35,239 bases of DNA from Podaxis mareebaensis (GCA_018524725.1 JAEUWP010000580.1:1-35239), one strand, 5' to 3'. Numbered from the stretch's first letter, positions 22,217 through 33,100 are shown. The notes: generated by a model from the sequence alone, not told the origin. Numbers and translations are program-made.

Positions 22217-23767
22217 ATGAGTCACTCTACCTCCCCCCCATCATTGTCTACTCCTGATGAGGAGATTGCTGCTCTAAAGCATCAGCTGCAAGCTTCTCAA
22301 GAACAGGTCGCCAAAGCATCTAGTAAGCGTTGCACCAAACGGCCTTAGTATGTTCACAAGCTACCTGTCTTTACTTGCATGGAAGCTTAACTTTTTGCAG
22401 CACGACTAGAACTCGTGGCCGAGCCATTCGCCGACTTGTATCATGCTATGAAACTATTCTCTCCATCATTGGGGAGGCTGATCGCCATACTCTTGCTGAG
22501 GCAGATGGTGTATCAAGTGGCCGAAGGTCCTTGTCCCCTAGCAGTGAAGACTATGATGAAACTGTTTGTGAGTACGTCGATCCCTTACCCCTTTTCATAT
22601 CTTTCAATACTCAACCTTCCGCCATGCAGCTGGGACTGTATGTTCAGAGCTTTCAATCTCCTCATCAAGCTGGTTCCTCGCCTTACTGGGCTACTCAAGA
22701 GTCCCAATCTTGATGCACTAAACACTTATGCTCATGAGGTATAACATACGCACATTGCTTATGACCTTCACTCATATCTGCTACTGTGGCAGCTCCAAGA
22801 GGGCACCAATTCAGCTCGGACTGATGACAACACCCATATCAAGTGGGAACTTGCCTTCTGGATCAATGACAAGTACAATCCTCAAGATCGCCTTGATCCA
22901 AGGAACCATATCAACTGTGGACTTCAGCATGATGTCTGTGGGGAACTTCTGTGCCCCATAGATCTTGATTGGAGTGATCCTGAGTTAGCGTTCATATATA
23001 TATGAGATCTCATACACTAATGTCTTTGAAGGGTTCGCACCAGCATTCGAAATGGCACTTCAGATATCAATGTCAATGGAAACTATTTCTTATGCTGCTT
23101 ATACCCTGACGGACGCGGTGATCCTGAAAACGTGGAAGAAAACTTTCTTCACAGCCAATGGCTGCTTCTAGTACGCTCTATTCAGTTATCCACTTACCAT
23201 CTACTCAAGCCTTTTCTACCACCATCCTAGACGTTTTACGCAATCTTCATATCACCCATGGTTGATGAAGGTCACTTCAGCTCTGGCACATCGGGCAAGC
23301 ACCCACATCATCGAAAACAGAAGCTCAACCACTGGAAGCCCAACATCTCTACCATCCTGAATATGGATGGGAAGGTCACAGGTCATGCAATTGCTTATGC
23401 TGCTGTTATAGTCTGTCCTGCCACCAATTTTATGTCTATTGAGAGCTAATTTTTGCCCTAGTTGGTTTTTAATCTGACTGATGCTATGGCATGGACTGAG
23501 TCACACAACGGCTTTAGCTTCCATGGTTTCTATAATTTTCTTGTTGATTTTTTTGAGGATACTCCTGATTCTACCTCGAAAGCTCGCATCCACATGCTCC
23601 TCAACTGGTGGAACAAGTGAGTCATTTCTTATATGGTTCAGTTACGCATTTACTCATATTATCCCTCTTCTAGTCAAGTATTTCATGATTTTGTTGTTTT
23701 AACTACAAATTCTCAGGCGTCTCATCATAAGCTGGCTGCTCAGAGGGCTCGTCGTGCTACCTCGTAA
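22217..23767 (+). CDS. DUF6698-family protein carried by transposon
   Basis: Complete gene of the DUF6698 family, common and highly multiplied in mushroom genomes, function unknown. Predicted exons: 22217-22347, 22401-22571, 22630-22738, 22793-22983, 23032-23170, 23232-region to about 23404, 23461-23618, and a final one ending at the stop 23765-23767; every join keeps the frame. Hallmarks: a coiled coil EEIAALKHQLQASQEQ, TRTRGRAIRRLVSCYE, a helical segment NLLIKLVPRLTGLL, NCGLQHDVCGELLCPIDLDW, YPDGRGDPENVEENFLHSQW, GKVTGHAIAYAA and LLNWWN. No nonsense change is seen, unlike the transposase in the same element. Its retention suggests recent insertion or selection on the cargo. Confidence 0.75.
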
Positions 23768-24551
23768 TGTATTAGTCACCTTATTGTAGTATGATATATC
23801 ATATAAAAAGACCATTTTATGTTTAAGCATTATCTCAATTGTGAACCAATTTGCATACCCACGGCCACTGGGCACAAAACTGAATGCTAGCCGCCATTTT
23901 TGGTGCCTCTGTGATGGAAAATGTAACAATATATCATCTAGTTTCGGAATGATATAATTGCTCTATTTATGTCAGCATTGTAGGCCCACATCATTTGCTT
24001 AGGTATTATGAGAATGATACTGGCACTTAGCTCAACATCACAATGATACAGCCATGTCATCGAAATAAGCCTGGCAGCAATTATCACGAAGGTTAGACTG
24101 CGCTCAATGATGATATACCCGTCCTATCTTTATCAGAATTTCACAAAATATAATGGCACCCCATTTAATATAACAATGACATCAACGTCCTATCTATGCC
24201 AGTGCGACTCAAGAGTACCATTGTTTGTCAGGGAGCCACATCGACTATTCTAAACATCAGTGTATATCATGACTTGTGCAAATGAGGAAATGTCATCTGC
24301 CAGGTGAATACTTATATATGGTTATCAGTAAGTCAGGTCATGGCGCCTATTATCAGACTTTGCTGAACTGGTAGGCACTGGTGACGTCCAACCACAACGA
24401 TGAATATATTTTGTCATCTGGCTATTTTCGCCTAGCCATATCTGGCGTTATCAGGGTTCCAATAATATTATCTCAGATTACTTGCCTGAAGGTGGATTAT
24501 GAGCATCCGATTTATCCGATATTCCCTGATCAGAAATCCTAAATTTTAGTG
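23768..24551. repeat. right subterminal region and terminal repeat
   Basis: About 780 bp without a gene. It holds many short imperfect motifs around TGATAT/TGTCAT and GGCAC, and an exact 10-bp repeat cgtcctatct at 24120-24129 and 24186-24195. The element ends AATTTTAGTG at 24551, inverse to the left CACTAAATT. Dense subterminal repeats are the usual transposase-binding region of CACTA elements; the binding role is inferred. Confidence 0.5.
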
Positions 24552-26057
24552 ATGTTGTTGACGCCGAAATATTGCATGATCCTCTTGTACTGGAGAAGTC
24601 GATTGAGGTGCAATTCCGGGAACTTCTCGTCGGACCCCTCCAAGAGCTGAGAAGTAGAGGTCATAGGATTGGCGAGGATAATTTGATCATCGTTGATGGT
24701 CTTGACGAGTGCGATGACCAGGACGCCCAGCGCGTCATCATCGAAGTCGTCGTCACTTCGGTCCACCAGCAGACAACTCCCTTCCTATGGGCGTTCTTCA
24801 GTCGCCCAGAGCCCCACATCACCGCAGCATTCGAGTCAGAACGAGCTAGTAAAGTCTGCTGGCAATTGACCCTTCCAGTATCCCGTGACGCCGATCGAGA
24901 CATTGAAGCATATCTTCGTGATGGTTTCAGGATGATCCAAGCCAAGTACAAGTTTCCCCCCACGTTCGTCTGGCCATCCGAGGAGGAAATCCATCAACTC
25001 ATTCATCAATCGTCGGGCTTATTTATCTATCCTGCCGGTGCCATCAGGCATATTGCGAGCGGTCCAGGTGCACTTGGACCTGAGGCAAAGCTACGGTCGG
25101 TACTGGCGTTGGGAAAGCCTGACGGCAAGCTTTCCGATGTGAGGGCTCTGTCGAACTTGGACCGATTTTATACGCACATAATGGAGCAAATTCCGAAGGA
25201 TATACTTCCCAACACATTATTGCTGCTCTTCGCTCGAATTCATACATACACCTTCCGTAACGACCTTCTCCTCATCAATTGTTCGATCCTCGGCATTTCA
25301 TTAGCAACGTTCTATGCAACCATCAGCAATCTCCATTCCGTCCTCGAGGTCCAGTTGTCGAATGGGTTACCTAGCCGCTTATCATTCTATCATGCATCAT
25401 TTCCAGACTTCCTATGTGATGTCGAAAGATCAACTACCGAATTCTGTGTCGAGACAGCGGATATCTACAACCGGTTTTATTCCAAGTGTGTCGATGCCCT
25501 CTGTCGTTTGTCAGATATTAATGATAGTGAGATTCCGCGGTGACGTTAGGCTCCAGTGAAGTATAGCTGACTCGGATTTCTCAGTGAACGAACAGGCAAG
25601 CATCCTGGCCTGGCCTGGTTCCAAACAAGTGAGCAAAAGCACCTACATGATAGCAGTGAGACATATATTCTGCTTGTCGGAGTCACCGTTGGTGCGTCCG
25701 GAGGCAGGCGTACTGCACCGACTCTCTGGCCTCAATTGGAGACTTGCTGCTGAACGATATCAGGATTGGGTCATGCCCGCCTCTTGGGCAAAGGCGTTTT
25801 TTGACAGGGTAGCTTCCCACTTATCGCAGGACGGGACAATTGATAATGTTCGACAGATACCCAAGGAATGGCGTCCCGAAATCATTCGCCTGTTGCATCG
25901 CAGTCCTCTTTATGTCACGCGTCGAGCGATCTCTGGAGTCAAACAAGGCAGATTTGTGGAAGGGCTTAAAGTGAAGGGTTATATCATTGGAAGCGGCAGC
26001 AATAAGGTCTTACTCGTGCCCGATGGCGAGGATTTGTATAGGTTTTTAGTTCCTTAA
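24552..26057 (+). pseudogene. NLR-A 3' part (rest of NACHT and non-WD40 tail)
   Basis: Continuation of the gene begun at 7239, resuming exactly where the 5' part stopped (DVVDAEILHDPL). It contains LIIVDGLDECDD (Walker B), FFSRPEPHITAAFES, WPSEEEIHQL, LFIYPAGAIR and SFYHASFPDFL. An intron at 25527-25584 joins in phase to a tail exon 25585-26057. The tail has no WD40 repeats; it runs SILAWPGSKQ, LSGLNWRLAAERY, PKEWRPEIIRLLHRS and ends ISGVKQGRF...YIIGSGSNKVLLVP. Apart from the transposon the reading frame is intact. A host promoter could not read through to it, so it is inactive as a full receptor. Confidence 0.9.
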
Positions 26058-26105
26058 TGAATTTGAATTGTTGTTGTATTGTACGTCGTCCACTGGGCGA
26101 TAAAA

Positions 26106-26705
26106 ATGGACAACTACCTCCACAGACCAGATTCGTCCTCTTCAGCAATAGATTTCTCCGACACTAGTCTCTTAGCACCCCATCACCGTTACTTGAGCCC
26201 TCAGAAAGCAGGGCATCCCTTTCGCGCTGACACAGTCGGTCTCATCAGCCTGTACAACTTGGGCAGGATCCCCTTCGCCCCAATCCGAAAGAATACACCT
26301 CGGTCAGCGTCCGCTCCGTGCCTGCCAAATACCCCAACGAGGATCCATTCTGGGATTCGCCGATGGAGGAGTACGCGCTCAAGGGGTACCCATACACTGC
26401 GGATGCAGTGGAGTACAATCGACGGACGTATGAGTCTTCACAAGCCGAGTTCTTGACAACTTCCATTGGTCACGGGGGTTGGGTTTGTGGATGGACACAG
26501 GGAGAATGATGAGGCGCATTTAACCGAGAATATGTCGAGGAATGGGAAGGAGGAGGAGGAAATTTAGGCGGCTGGTGATCCGGAGCGGTCGGCCGGGAGT
26601 GCAACAACGCGGACGTTGAGATACAGTGCGTCACCGTTGCCGTTGAAGACAGGTTCTGCGACTCAGAATATGGCTCAGAACAGCAGGCGAGTGCTCAAGT
26701 CAAGA
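26106..26705 (+). pseudogene. broken copy of CCH1 5' end
   Basis: Aligns with the first part of the CCH1 gene at 33777: NYLHRPDSSSSAIDF versus NYLHRPNSSSSAVDL, then PAKYPNEDPFWDSP, ALKGYPYTADAV, RRTYE, GDPERS-like and RTLRYS-like segments, but with several frameshifts and small gaps. The 20 bp before the start (cgtcgtccactgggcgat) also match. Homology fades at about 26705, well before the first membrane segment. It follows NLR-A exactly as real CCH1 follows NLR-C, showing a tandem segmental duplication. No channel can be made from it. Confidence 0.85.
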
Positions 26706-26879
26706 AAGGTGGAATTGTTGCAGACAGCTGCACTCGCCTACTGCGTTGTCTAAGGGGGAAACCCAGTTTTTGCAACGAGTCCTCAACAACATTTCTTTTT
26801 AATTCAATGACCGACTTGGCTACTACGTATTCAATCTTCGAGGCGTATTATCGAGTCGTTGACACTTGTTCGGCAGAAA

Positions 26880-27590
26880 ATGGTGATCCCCGTCCCCTCA
26901 CGCCTCGCAGTCATCGTGCATTGGAGATATTGAGATCAGGTGCCGATGCTTCGATAGCCTTGGCAAAGATGAAGATGAAAACTACTTGAAAAGCTTTAAA
27001 GTTGCCAACGAGATTGATGAGAGGCCAAAAACGTGTTGTTGAGCACCTTGGGTGAGCACCTACCTTGCTGATGACATCTGAGATATGAAAACTTATGGTT
27101 ACACGCTCCCGAGACGGGGGGAAGCAGTTACAGCCGTCTCTGCCAACGATTACAAAATGGAATAAGAGGAACATATCGTGATATTTGTATTTTGCTACCG
27201 ACCGCTAGGTGTATGTGTATGATTATATTCTAGCAAAGTCCGTTCTCTTAACGTCGCATTACCTTCGGGTCGAAGGAATCGCACCTCGAAGGTCTCCACC
27301 GAAATATCCACCTGCTATGTTGTCCTTGACAAAAAGCAAGAACGAGTCCAGTTCATAAGCGAAAGCGAAGGAGGAGCCTCTGGATATATCAGATGATGAG
27401 GAAACCTTCGGTGGGTAGACTCCATGGATCCCCTGCCCATCGTGCTAATGATCAGCCCAGGCGAAGACGGAGGGCATGGGGTCATGTAAGCGCAAACGAA
27501 AGTTAGACGCTGGGTCCTCCGAGAAGAAGGTTAAGAAAGAATAACTGCCCAAGTTCCTTCCAGGCGGAGCTATAGATCTGACGCGAGGAT
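26880..27590 (+). pseudogene. decayed DUF7918 gene (copy 3)
   Basis: Matches the complete DUF7918 gene from its third exon on: EILRSGADASIA-region DNA corresponds to EIEIRCRYFD in another frame, then an NEIDERPK-like match to KKIHERTKK, a VFCYRPL match to VFRYRSL, EGIAPRRSP, KEEPLDISDDEE, KRKRKLDAGSSEKKVKKE, and KFLPGGAIDLT where the complete gene has KFLPGEVIDLT. Multiple frameshifts and stops make it a pseudogene, and exons 1-2 are missing. It stands between the CCH1 fragment and NLR-B, the same relation DUF7918 has to NLR-A. Confidence 0.75.
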
Positions 27591-27783
27591 ATGGCATGCA
27601 TCTGCTATGATAATTATGATTTTGTCACTTTGAGGACTCTGTCATGCACATCGAATGCAGCAGCCCTTTCTGAAATGTGATCAGGATCATGAGGAAATGA
27701 TGTTTATATAGGGACGCCTGGAGAGTGACAGTGAGGTCTTTCTTAGCGTCTTCGGTGTCGTTAGAAGCTAAAGAGTTGAAACA

Positions 27784-27916
27784 ACGATGATTGGTCCGTG
27801 CCAAATGGGAGAGCGCCTATGTAGGCGCTTGTGCCTCGTGTCTGACCTGTGCCCAGATCGTCGCTGTTCTGCCGCCCACCACCTCTTTCCTGCTTACTCA
27901 CCCTTCCCAAGTCTAA
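27784..27916 (+). promoter_or_regulatory. duplicated 5' flank of NLR-B
   Basis: Block matching 7127-7238 upstream of NLR-A, running to the start codon at 27917. Presumed promoter/5' UTR copied with the gene; no TATA box is evident. From 27591 to 27783 I see nothing else recognisable. Confidence 0.5.
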
Positions 27917-29929
27917 ATGCCGCTGTTTCAAGAAAGCAGCAATTTTGTGGCCAATGGTCCGCTTGTTGATGGACCTGTGAACATCAACGTTCATAACGAA
28001 GCACGCGAAAACAGTGAGCATCTATTACCGTGAAATCTTAGGAAAACAAATTCGGATGCCTGAGCCGCTCAGAAAAAGGTGCCGGAATCGACGCACTACG
28101 AAAGGCTTCTCTCCCGGAAGCGATGCACGACTCCGGTGCACGCGACCCGCCGAGATGTTTTCCAGGTACCCGCGAGGAGCACATTCGCAACATTACAGGC
28201 TGGGGATTGGGCGACTGGAAGGGGCACCAGGCTCGTATCTTGTGGATGCAGGGGCCCGCGGGTGTAGGGAAGTCCGCGGTGGCACAGACCTGTGCGGAGA
28301 AGATGGGGGATAGACGAGGTGCAACGTTCTTCTTCTCCCGACCCAACCAGTGGAACAAATCGACGAAATTCCTGCCGACAATCATCTATCAACTGGCCAA
28401 GAAATACGCAGCTTATCGTGATGTTGTGGACGCCGAAATTCTGCACGATCCCCTTGTACTGGAGAAATCGATCGAGGTGCAGTTTCAGGAGCTTCTCGTC
28501 GGCCCGCTCCAACAGCTGAGCAGCAAAGGCCATGGCATTGGCAAGGATCATGTGATCATCGTTGATGGTCTTGATGAGTGCGACGACCAGGACGCCCAGC
28601 GCGTCATCATCGAAGTCGTCGTCACTTCCGTTCATCAGCAAACGACTCCCTTCCTATGGGCGTTCTTTAGTCGCCCGGAGCCCCACATCGTCGCGGCATT
28701 CGAGTCGGAGCGAGCCAGCGAAGTTTGCTGGCAGTTGACCCTTCCAGTATCCCGTGATGCCGATCGAGATATTGAAGCGTATCTTCGTGATGCTTTCAGG
28801 ATGATCCGGGCGAAGTACAAGTTTCCCACCACGCTCGTCTGGCCATCCGAAGAGGACATCCATCAACTCGTGGACCAATCGGGAGGCCTGTTTATCTACC
28901 CTGCCAGTGCCGTCAGGTATATTGTCGGTGGTCCAGGTGCACTCGGACCTGAGGCAAGGCTACGGTCGATACTGGCATTGGGAAAGCCTGACAACACGAA
29001 GTTCTCTGACAAGAGGGCTTTGTCGAACTTGGACCGATTTTATCTGCTCATAATGGAGCAAATTCCGAAGGATATCCTTCCCAGCACATTATTACTACTC
29101 TTCGTTCAGCTTCGTTATAACAACATCACACCGGATAACTTCCTCCTCAATTGTTCAATCCTCGGCTTTTCATTAACAACATTCTATGCTTCCATCAGCA
29201 ATCTCCATTCTGTCCTCGAAGTCCAGTCGTCGAATGGGTTGCCTAGTGATTTATCGTTCTATCATGCGTCATTTGGAGACTTCCTCCGTGATGTTGAAAG
29301 GTCGACTGCTGACTTCTGCATCGAGACAGCGGACATCTACAACCAGTTTTACTCCAAGTGTGTCGATGCACTCTGTCATTCGTCAGATATTCATGAGGGT
29401 GAGATTCCGCGGTGACTTTGGGGTCCAGTGAAGGATAGCTGACTCAGATTTCTCAGTAAGTGAGCAGGCAAGCTTCCTGGCCTGGCCTGGTTCCAAAGAA
29501 GTGAGCGAAGGCATCTACAAAGTAGCAGTAGCGCATATATTCGGGTTGTCCAAATCGCCGTTGGTACGTCCAGACCCAGATGTACTGCAACGGCTCTCTG
29601 GCCTTAATTGGAGCCTTGCTGCTGAGCGATATCCGGGTTGGACCATACCAGCCGTTTCGGCCAGAGCGTTCTTTGACAAGGTAGCCTCCCGATTACGGCG
29701 GGACTGGGCAACTGATAATGTTTGACAGATACCCAAAGAATGGCGTCCCAAAATCATTCGTTTGTCGTATCATAGTCCTCTTTATGTCATTCATCAGGCG
29801 ATCTCCGCGGTCAAGCAAGGCAGATTTGTGAGAAGGTTTAAAGTGAAGGGTTATATCATTGGAAACGGCAGCAATAAGGTCTTACTTGTGCTCGACGGCG
29901 AGCATTGGTGTAACTTTATAGTTCCTTAA
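27917..29929 (+). pseudogene. NLR-B: NACHT receptor with non-WD40 tail, one nonsense codon
   Basis: Best-preserved NLR of the duplicated block. Exon 1 (27917-28013) gives MPLFQESSNFVANG and NINVHNE; intron 28014-28072; exon 2 (28073-29398) carries PPRCFPGTREEHIRN, Walker A GPAGVGKSAVAQT, VIIVDGLDECDD, FFSRPEPHIVAAFES and SFYHASFGDFL; intron 29399-29456; exon 3 is the tail. There, TGA at 29723-29725 replaces the CGA (Arg) found in NLR-A (DNV-R-QIPKEW). Beyond it the frame stays open to TAA at 29927-29929, ending YIIGNGSNKVLLV. The predicted protein thus loses about 68 residues; a shorter but otherwise complete NACHT receptor may still be made. Role: non-self recognition/cell-death signalling, inferred from the family. 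Confidence 0.85.
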
Positions 29930-30135
29930 TGAATTTGAGTTGTTGCTGTATCTGAATTTGTACATCAGGCGATCTCCGCGGTCAAGCAAGGCAGATTTGT
30001 GAGAGGGTTAAAGGAGAAGTTTTATATCATCGGAAGTGGTAGCAACAAGGTCTTGCTTGTGCCCTGCGACCACAATTGGTACAAGTCCCTAGCTCCTTAA
30101 CTTAACGACTTAGAGATTACTGCATCTAAAGTACC
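29792..30135 (+). repeat. 172-bp tandem duplication of the NLR tail
   Basis: The last 46 codons or so of the NLR-B tail plus the following UTR are repeated. catcaggcgatctccgcggt begins at both 29792 and 29964. Each copy encodes ISAVKQGRFVR...SNKVLLV and ends in its own stop (29927-29929 and 30098-30100). The second copy has drifted (YIIGSGSNKVLLVPCDHNW). It looks like a recombination scar between NLR-B and NLR-C. Confidence 0.85.
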
Positions 30136-30147
30136 GGCTTCCTCAGG

Positions 30148-33100
30148 GAGGACCGCCTCCTCTCAATTGTTCGATCCTCGGCTTTTCATTAACAACATTC
30201 CATACATCCGTCAGCAATCTCCATTCTGTCCTCGAAGTCCGGTTGTCGAATGGGTTGCCTAGTAGCTTATCGTTCTATCATGCGTCATTTGGAGACTTCC
30301 TACGTCACGTTGAAATATCAACTGCCGAATTCTGTGTCGAGACAGCGGATATCTACAACCGGTATTATCCCAAGTGCGTCGATGCACTCTGTAGTCTGTC
30401 TGATATTCATGAGGGTGAGAATCTGTGGTGTCTTTGGGGTCCAGTGAAGGATAGCTGACTCAGATTTCTCAGTAAGTGAGCGGGCAAGCATCCTGGCCTG
30501 GTCTGGTTCCAAGAAAGCCGGTAAAGACACCTACAACGCAGCAGTGACGCATGTCTTCAAGTTGTCCCAATCACCTGCCCATTTCGGTGAGGCCCGCGCT
30601 TCAAGCCAACCAGCCGCGACATCCCTTATTGATGTGTTGCACACCTTCCTGGAAACCCACCTTTTGCATTGGATGGAGTGTTTGAGTGTGGTTGGTGAAC
30701 TGGGGACAGGAGTTTATTCACTTTTAAGTGCAAGGACAGCCCTCTCTGTGAGTCTTGATCCAGAGGAAGTGATGTTCGTTTGCTGACATTGTGGCAGTGT
30801 ATTCAAACTGCAAATATCCGACGTCTACAATTACTTGTTGATGATGCCCGCCAATTTCTGCAGATGGGTTTCAGGTGCATTGAGCGGAATTGCTTTGAAT
30901 TGTACCAGTCTGCATTCATCTGGATTCCCAAGAAGTCAATCATACGCCAGATTTATGGTGCACAGATAAAGTGGGCACGAAAGGTCATCCATGGTCTACC
31001 TGACTCATGGGGACCAACGGAGCTCTGCATTAGTGGAAGTTCAATGGTTTATTCTATTGCATTCTCCAATTTGGGCAATCAGGTTGTCTCCGGAATGGAG
31101 GATGGGACAGTCATGATTTGGGATGCAAGGACGGGCAAGTTGGGGGTCAAGTTGGAAGGCCATATGGACTGGGTGACATCTGTTGCTTTTTCGCCTGGCG
31201 GCACCCAGGTCGCCTCCGGATCGCATGATCAGACGGTCAGGGTTTGGAGTGTGAGGACAAGTGAGTTGGAAGCCAAGTTGGAAGGTCACACGAGCTCGGT
31301 AACATCTGTCGCTTTTTTGCCCGATGGCATGCGGGTTGTCTCTGGATCACTTGATCGGATGGTCTGGGTTTGGAATGCGAGGACAAGCGAGCTGGAAGCC
31401 AAGTTGGAGGGCCACATGCACTGGGTGAGATCTGTTGCTTTTTCGCCCGACGGCACGTGGGTTGTCTCCGGATCAGATGATCGGACGGTCAGGCTATGGA
31501 ATATGGGGACAGGCAAATTAGAAGTCAAGTGGAGGGGCCACACGGACGTGGTGAGATCCGTCGCTTTTTCGCCCAATGGCACGCAGGTTGTCTCTGGATC
31601 AGATGATCGGACAGTCAAACTTTGGAATGCGAGGACAGGCGAGTTGGAGACCAAGTTGGAGGGCCACACACACTGGGTCAGATCCATTGCTTTTTCGCCC
31701 GACGGCACCCAGGTTGTCTCCGGATCAGATGATTGGATGATCAGGGTTTGGAATGCGAGGGCAGGCGAATTGGAAGTCGAGTGGAAGGGCCACACGGACG
31801 TGGTGAGATCTGTTGCTTTTTCGCCCGATGGCACATGGGTTGTCTCCGGATCGCACGATCGGGTGGTCAGGTTTTGGAATGTAAGGACAAGCGAGTTGGA
31901 AGCCAAGCCGGAAGGCCACACAGGCTCAGTGAGATCTGTCACTTTTTCGCCCAATGGCACGCAGGTTGTCTCTGGATCAGATGATCGGACGGTCAGAGTT
32001 TGGAATGTGAAGACAGGCGAGTTGGAAGCCAAGTTGGAAGGTCACACGAGCTCAGTAACATCTATCGCTTTTTCGCCCAACGGCATGCGGGTTGTTTCCG
32101 GATCGCATGATCGGACAGTCAGGGTTTGGAATGCGAGGACAAGCGAGTTGGTAGCCAAGTTGGAGGGCCACACGGGCTGGGTGACATCTGTCGCTTTTTC
32201 GCCCGACAGCACGCAGTTTGCTTCCGGATCGTATGATAAGACGGTCAGGGTTTGGAATGCAAGGACAGGCGAGTTGGAAGCCAAGCTGGAGGGCCACACG
32301 GACGTGGTGAGATCTGTCACCTTTTCGCCCGATGGCATGCGCATTGTCTCCAGATCACACAATGGGACGTCCAGGATTTGGAAAGTGAAGCCCGACCAGT
32401 TGGACACCAAATTCGAGGGCCACACACGTTCAGTGACGTCCATTGCTTTTTCACATAATGACACACGAGTTGTCTCTGGATCGGATGATCGAACTGTCAG
32501 GATTTGGAACGCGAGAACAGGCATGTTCGAGGCCAAGTTTGAGGGCCACGCAAATTCGGTAGCATCTGTTGCTTTTTCACATGACGACATACACATTGTC
32601 TCTGGATCAGATGATCGAACCGTCAAGATTTGGAATACAAGGACAGGCGAGTTAGAGGCCAGCTTCGAGGGCCATATGCTGTCAGTGGCATCCGTCGCTT
32701 TTTCACATGATGCCTCACAAGTTGTCTCTGGATCGCATGATCGGACGGTCAGGATCTGGGATGCAAGGACGGGCCAGTCGAAGGTCGTATTCGAGGGTCA
32801 CATGGATTCAGTGGTATCTGTCGCTTTTTCACCCGATGACATGCGAGTTGTCTCTGGATCGGCTGATGGGACGGTCAAGATTTGGAGTGCAAGGATGGGC
32901 AGATTGGAAGCTGGGTTTGGGGACCACACATTTTCGGTGACATCTGTTGCCTTTTCTCATGATGGCACACAAGTCGTTTCTGGATCGGATGACCAGATGG
33001 TGAGGATTTGGAATGTGAGGACGGGCCAGTTGGATGCCAAACTCGTGGGCCACACAGATTCGGTGGTAGCTGTCGCTTTTTCACCCGATGACATGCGAGT

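Larger units (their letters stand above)
7749..24551. mobile_element. 16.8 kb CACTA-type (CMC/Plavaka-like) transposon with cargo
   Basis: The ends are defined by comparing NLR-A with its intact paralogue NLR-B: NLR sequence stops at about 7742 and resumes at 24552. The termini are CACTAAATT on the left and AATTTTAGTG on the right, an inverted CACTAAA typical of the CACTA/EnSpm (CMC) superfamily. The inside agrees: a Plavaka/CMC-like transposase on the minus strand. Cargo: a TET/JBP-like dioxygenase, a captured abp1 piece, a POL5-like fragment, a Ser/Pro-rich gene and a DUF6698 gene. Left-half genes read leftward, right-half genes rightward. The target-site duplication is not clean: only AT flanks both ends, and a few extra bases (about cttc) precede the left terminus. 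Subterminal 500-780 bp are AT-rich with short repeated motifs. Confidence 0.85.

Noticed and set aside
31041..33084. Long minus-strand repetitive frames
   Set aside because: Antisense shadows of the NLR-C WD40 array; no start context or family.
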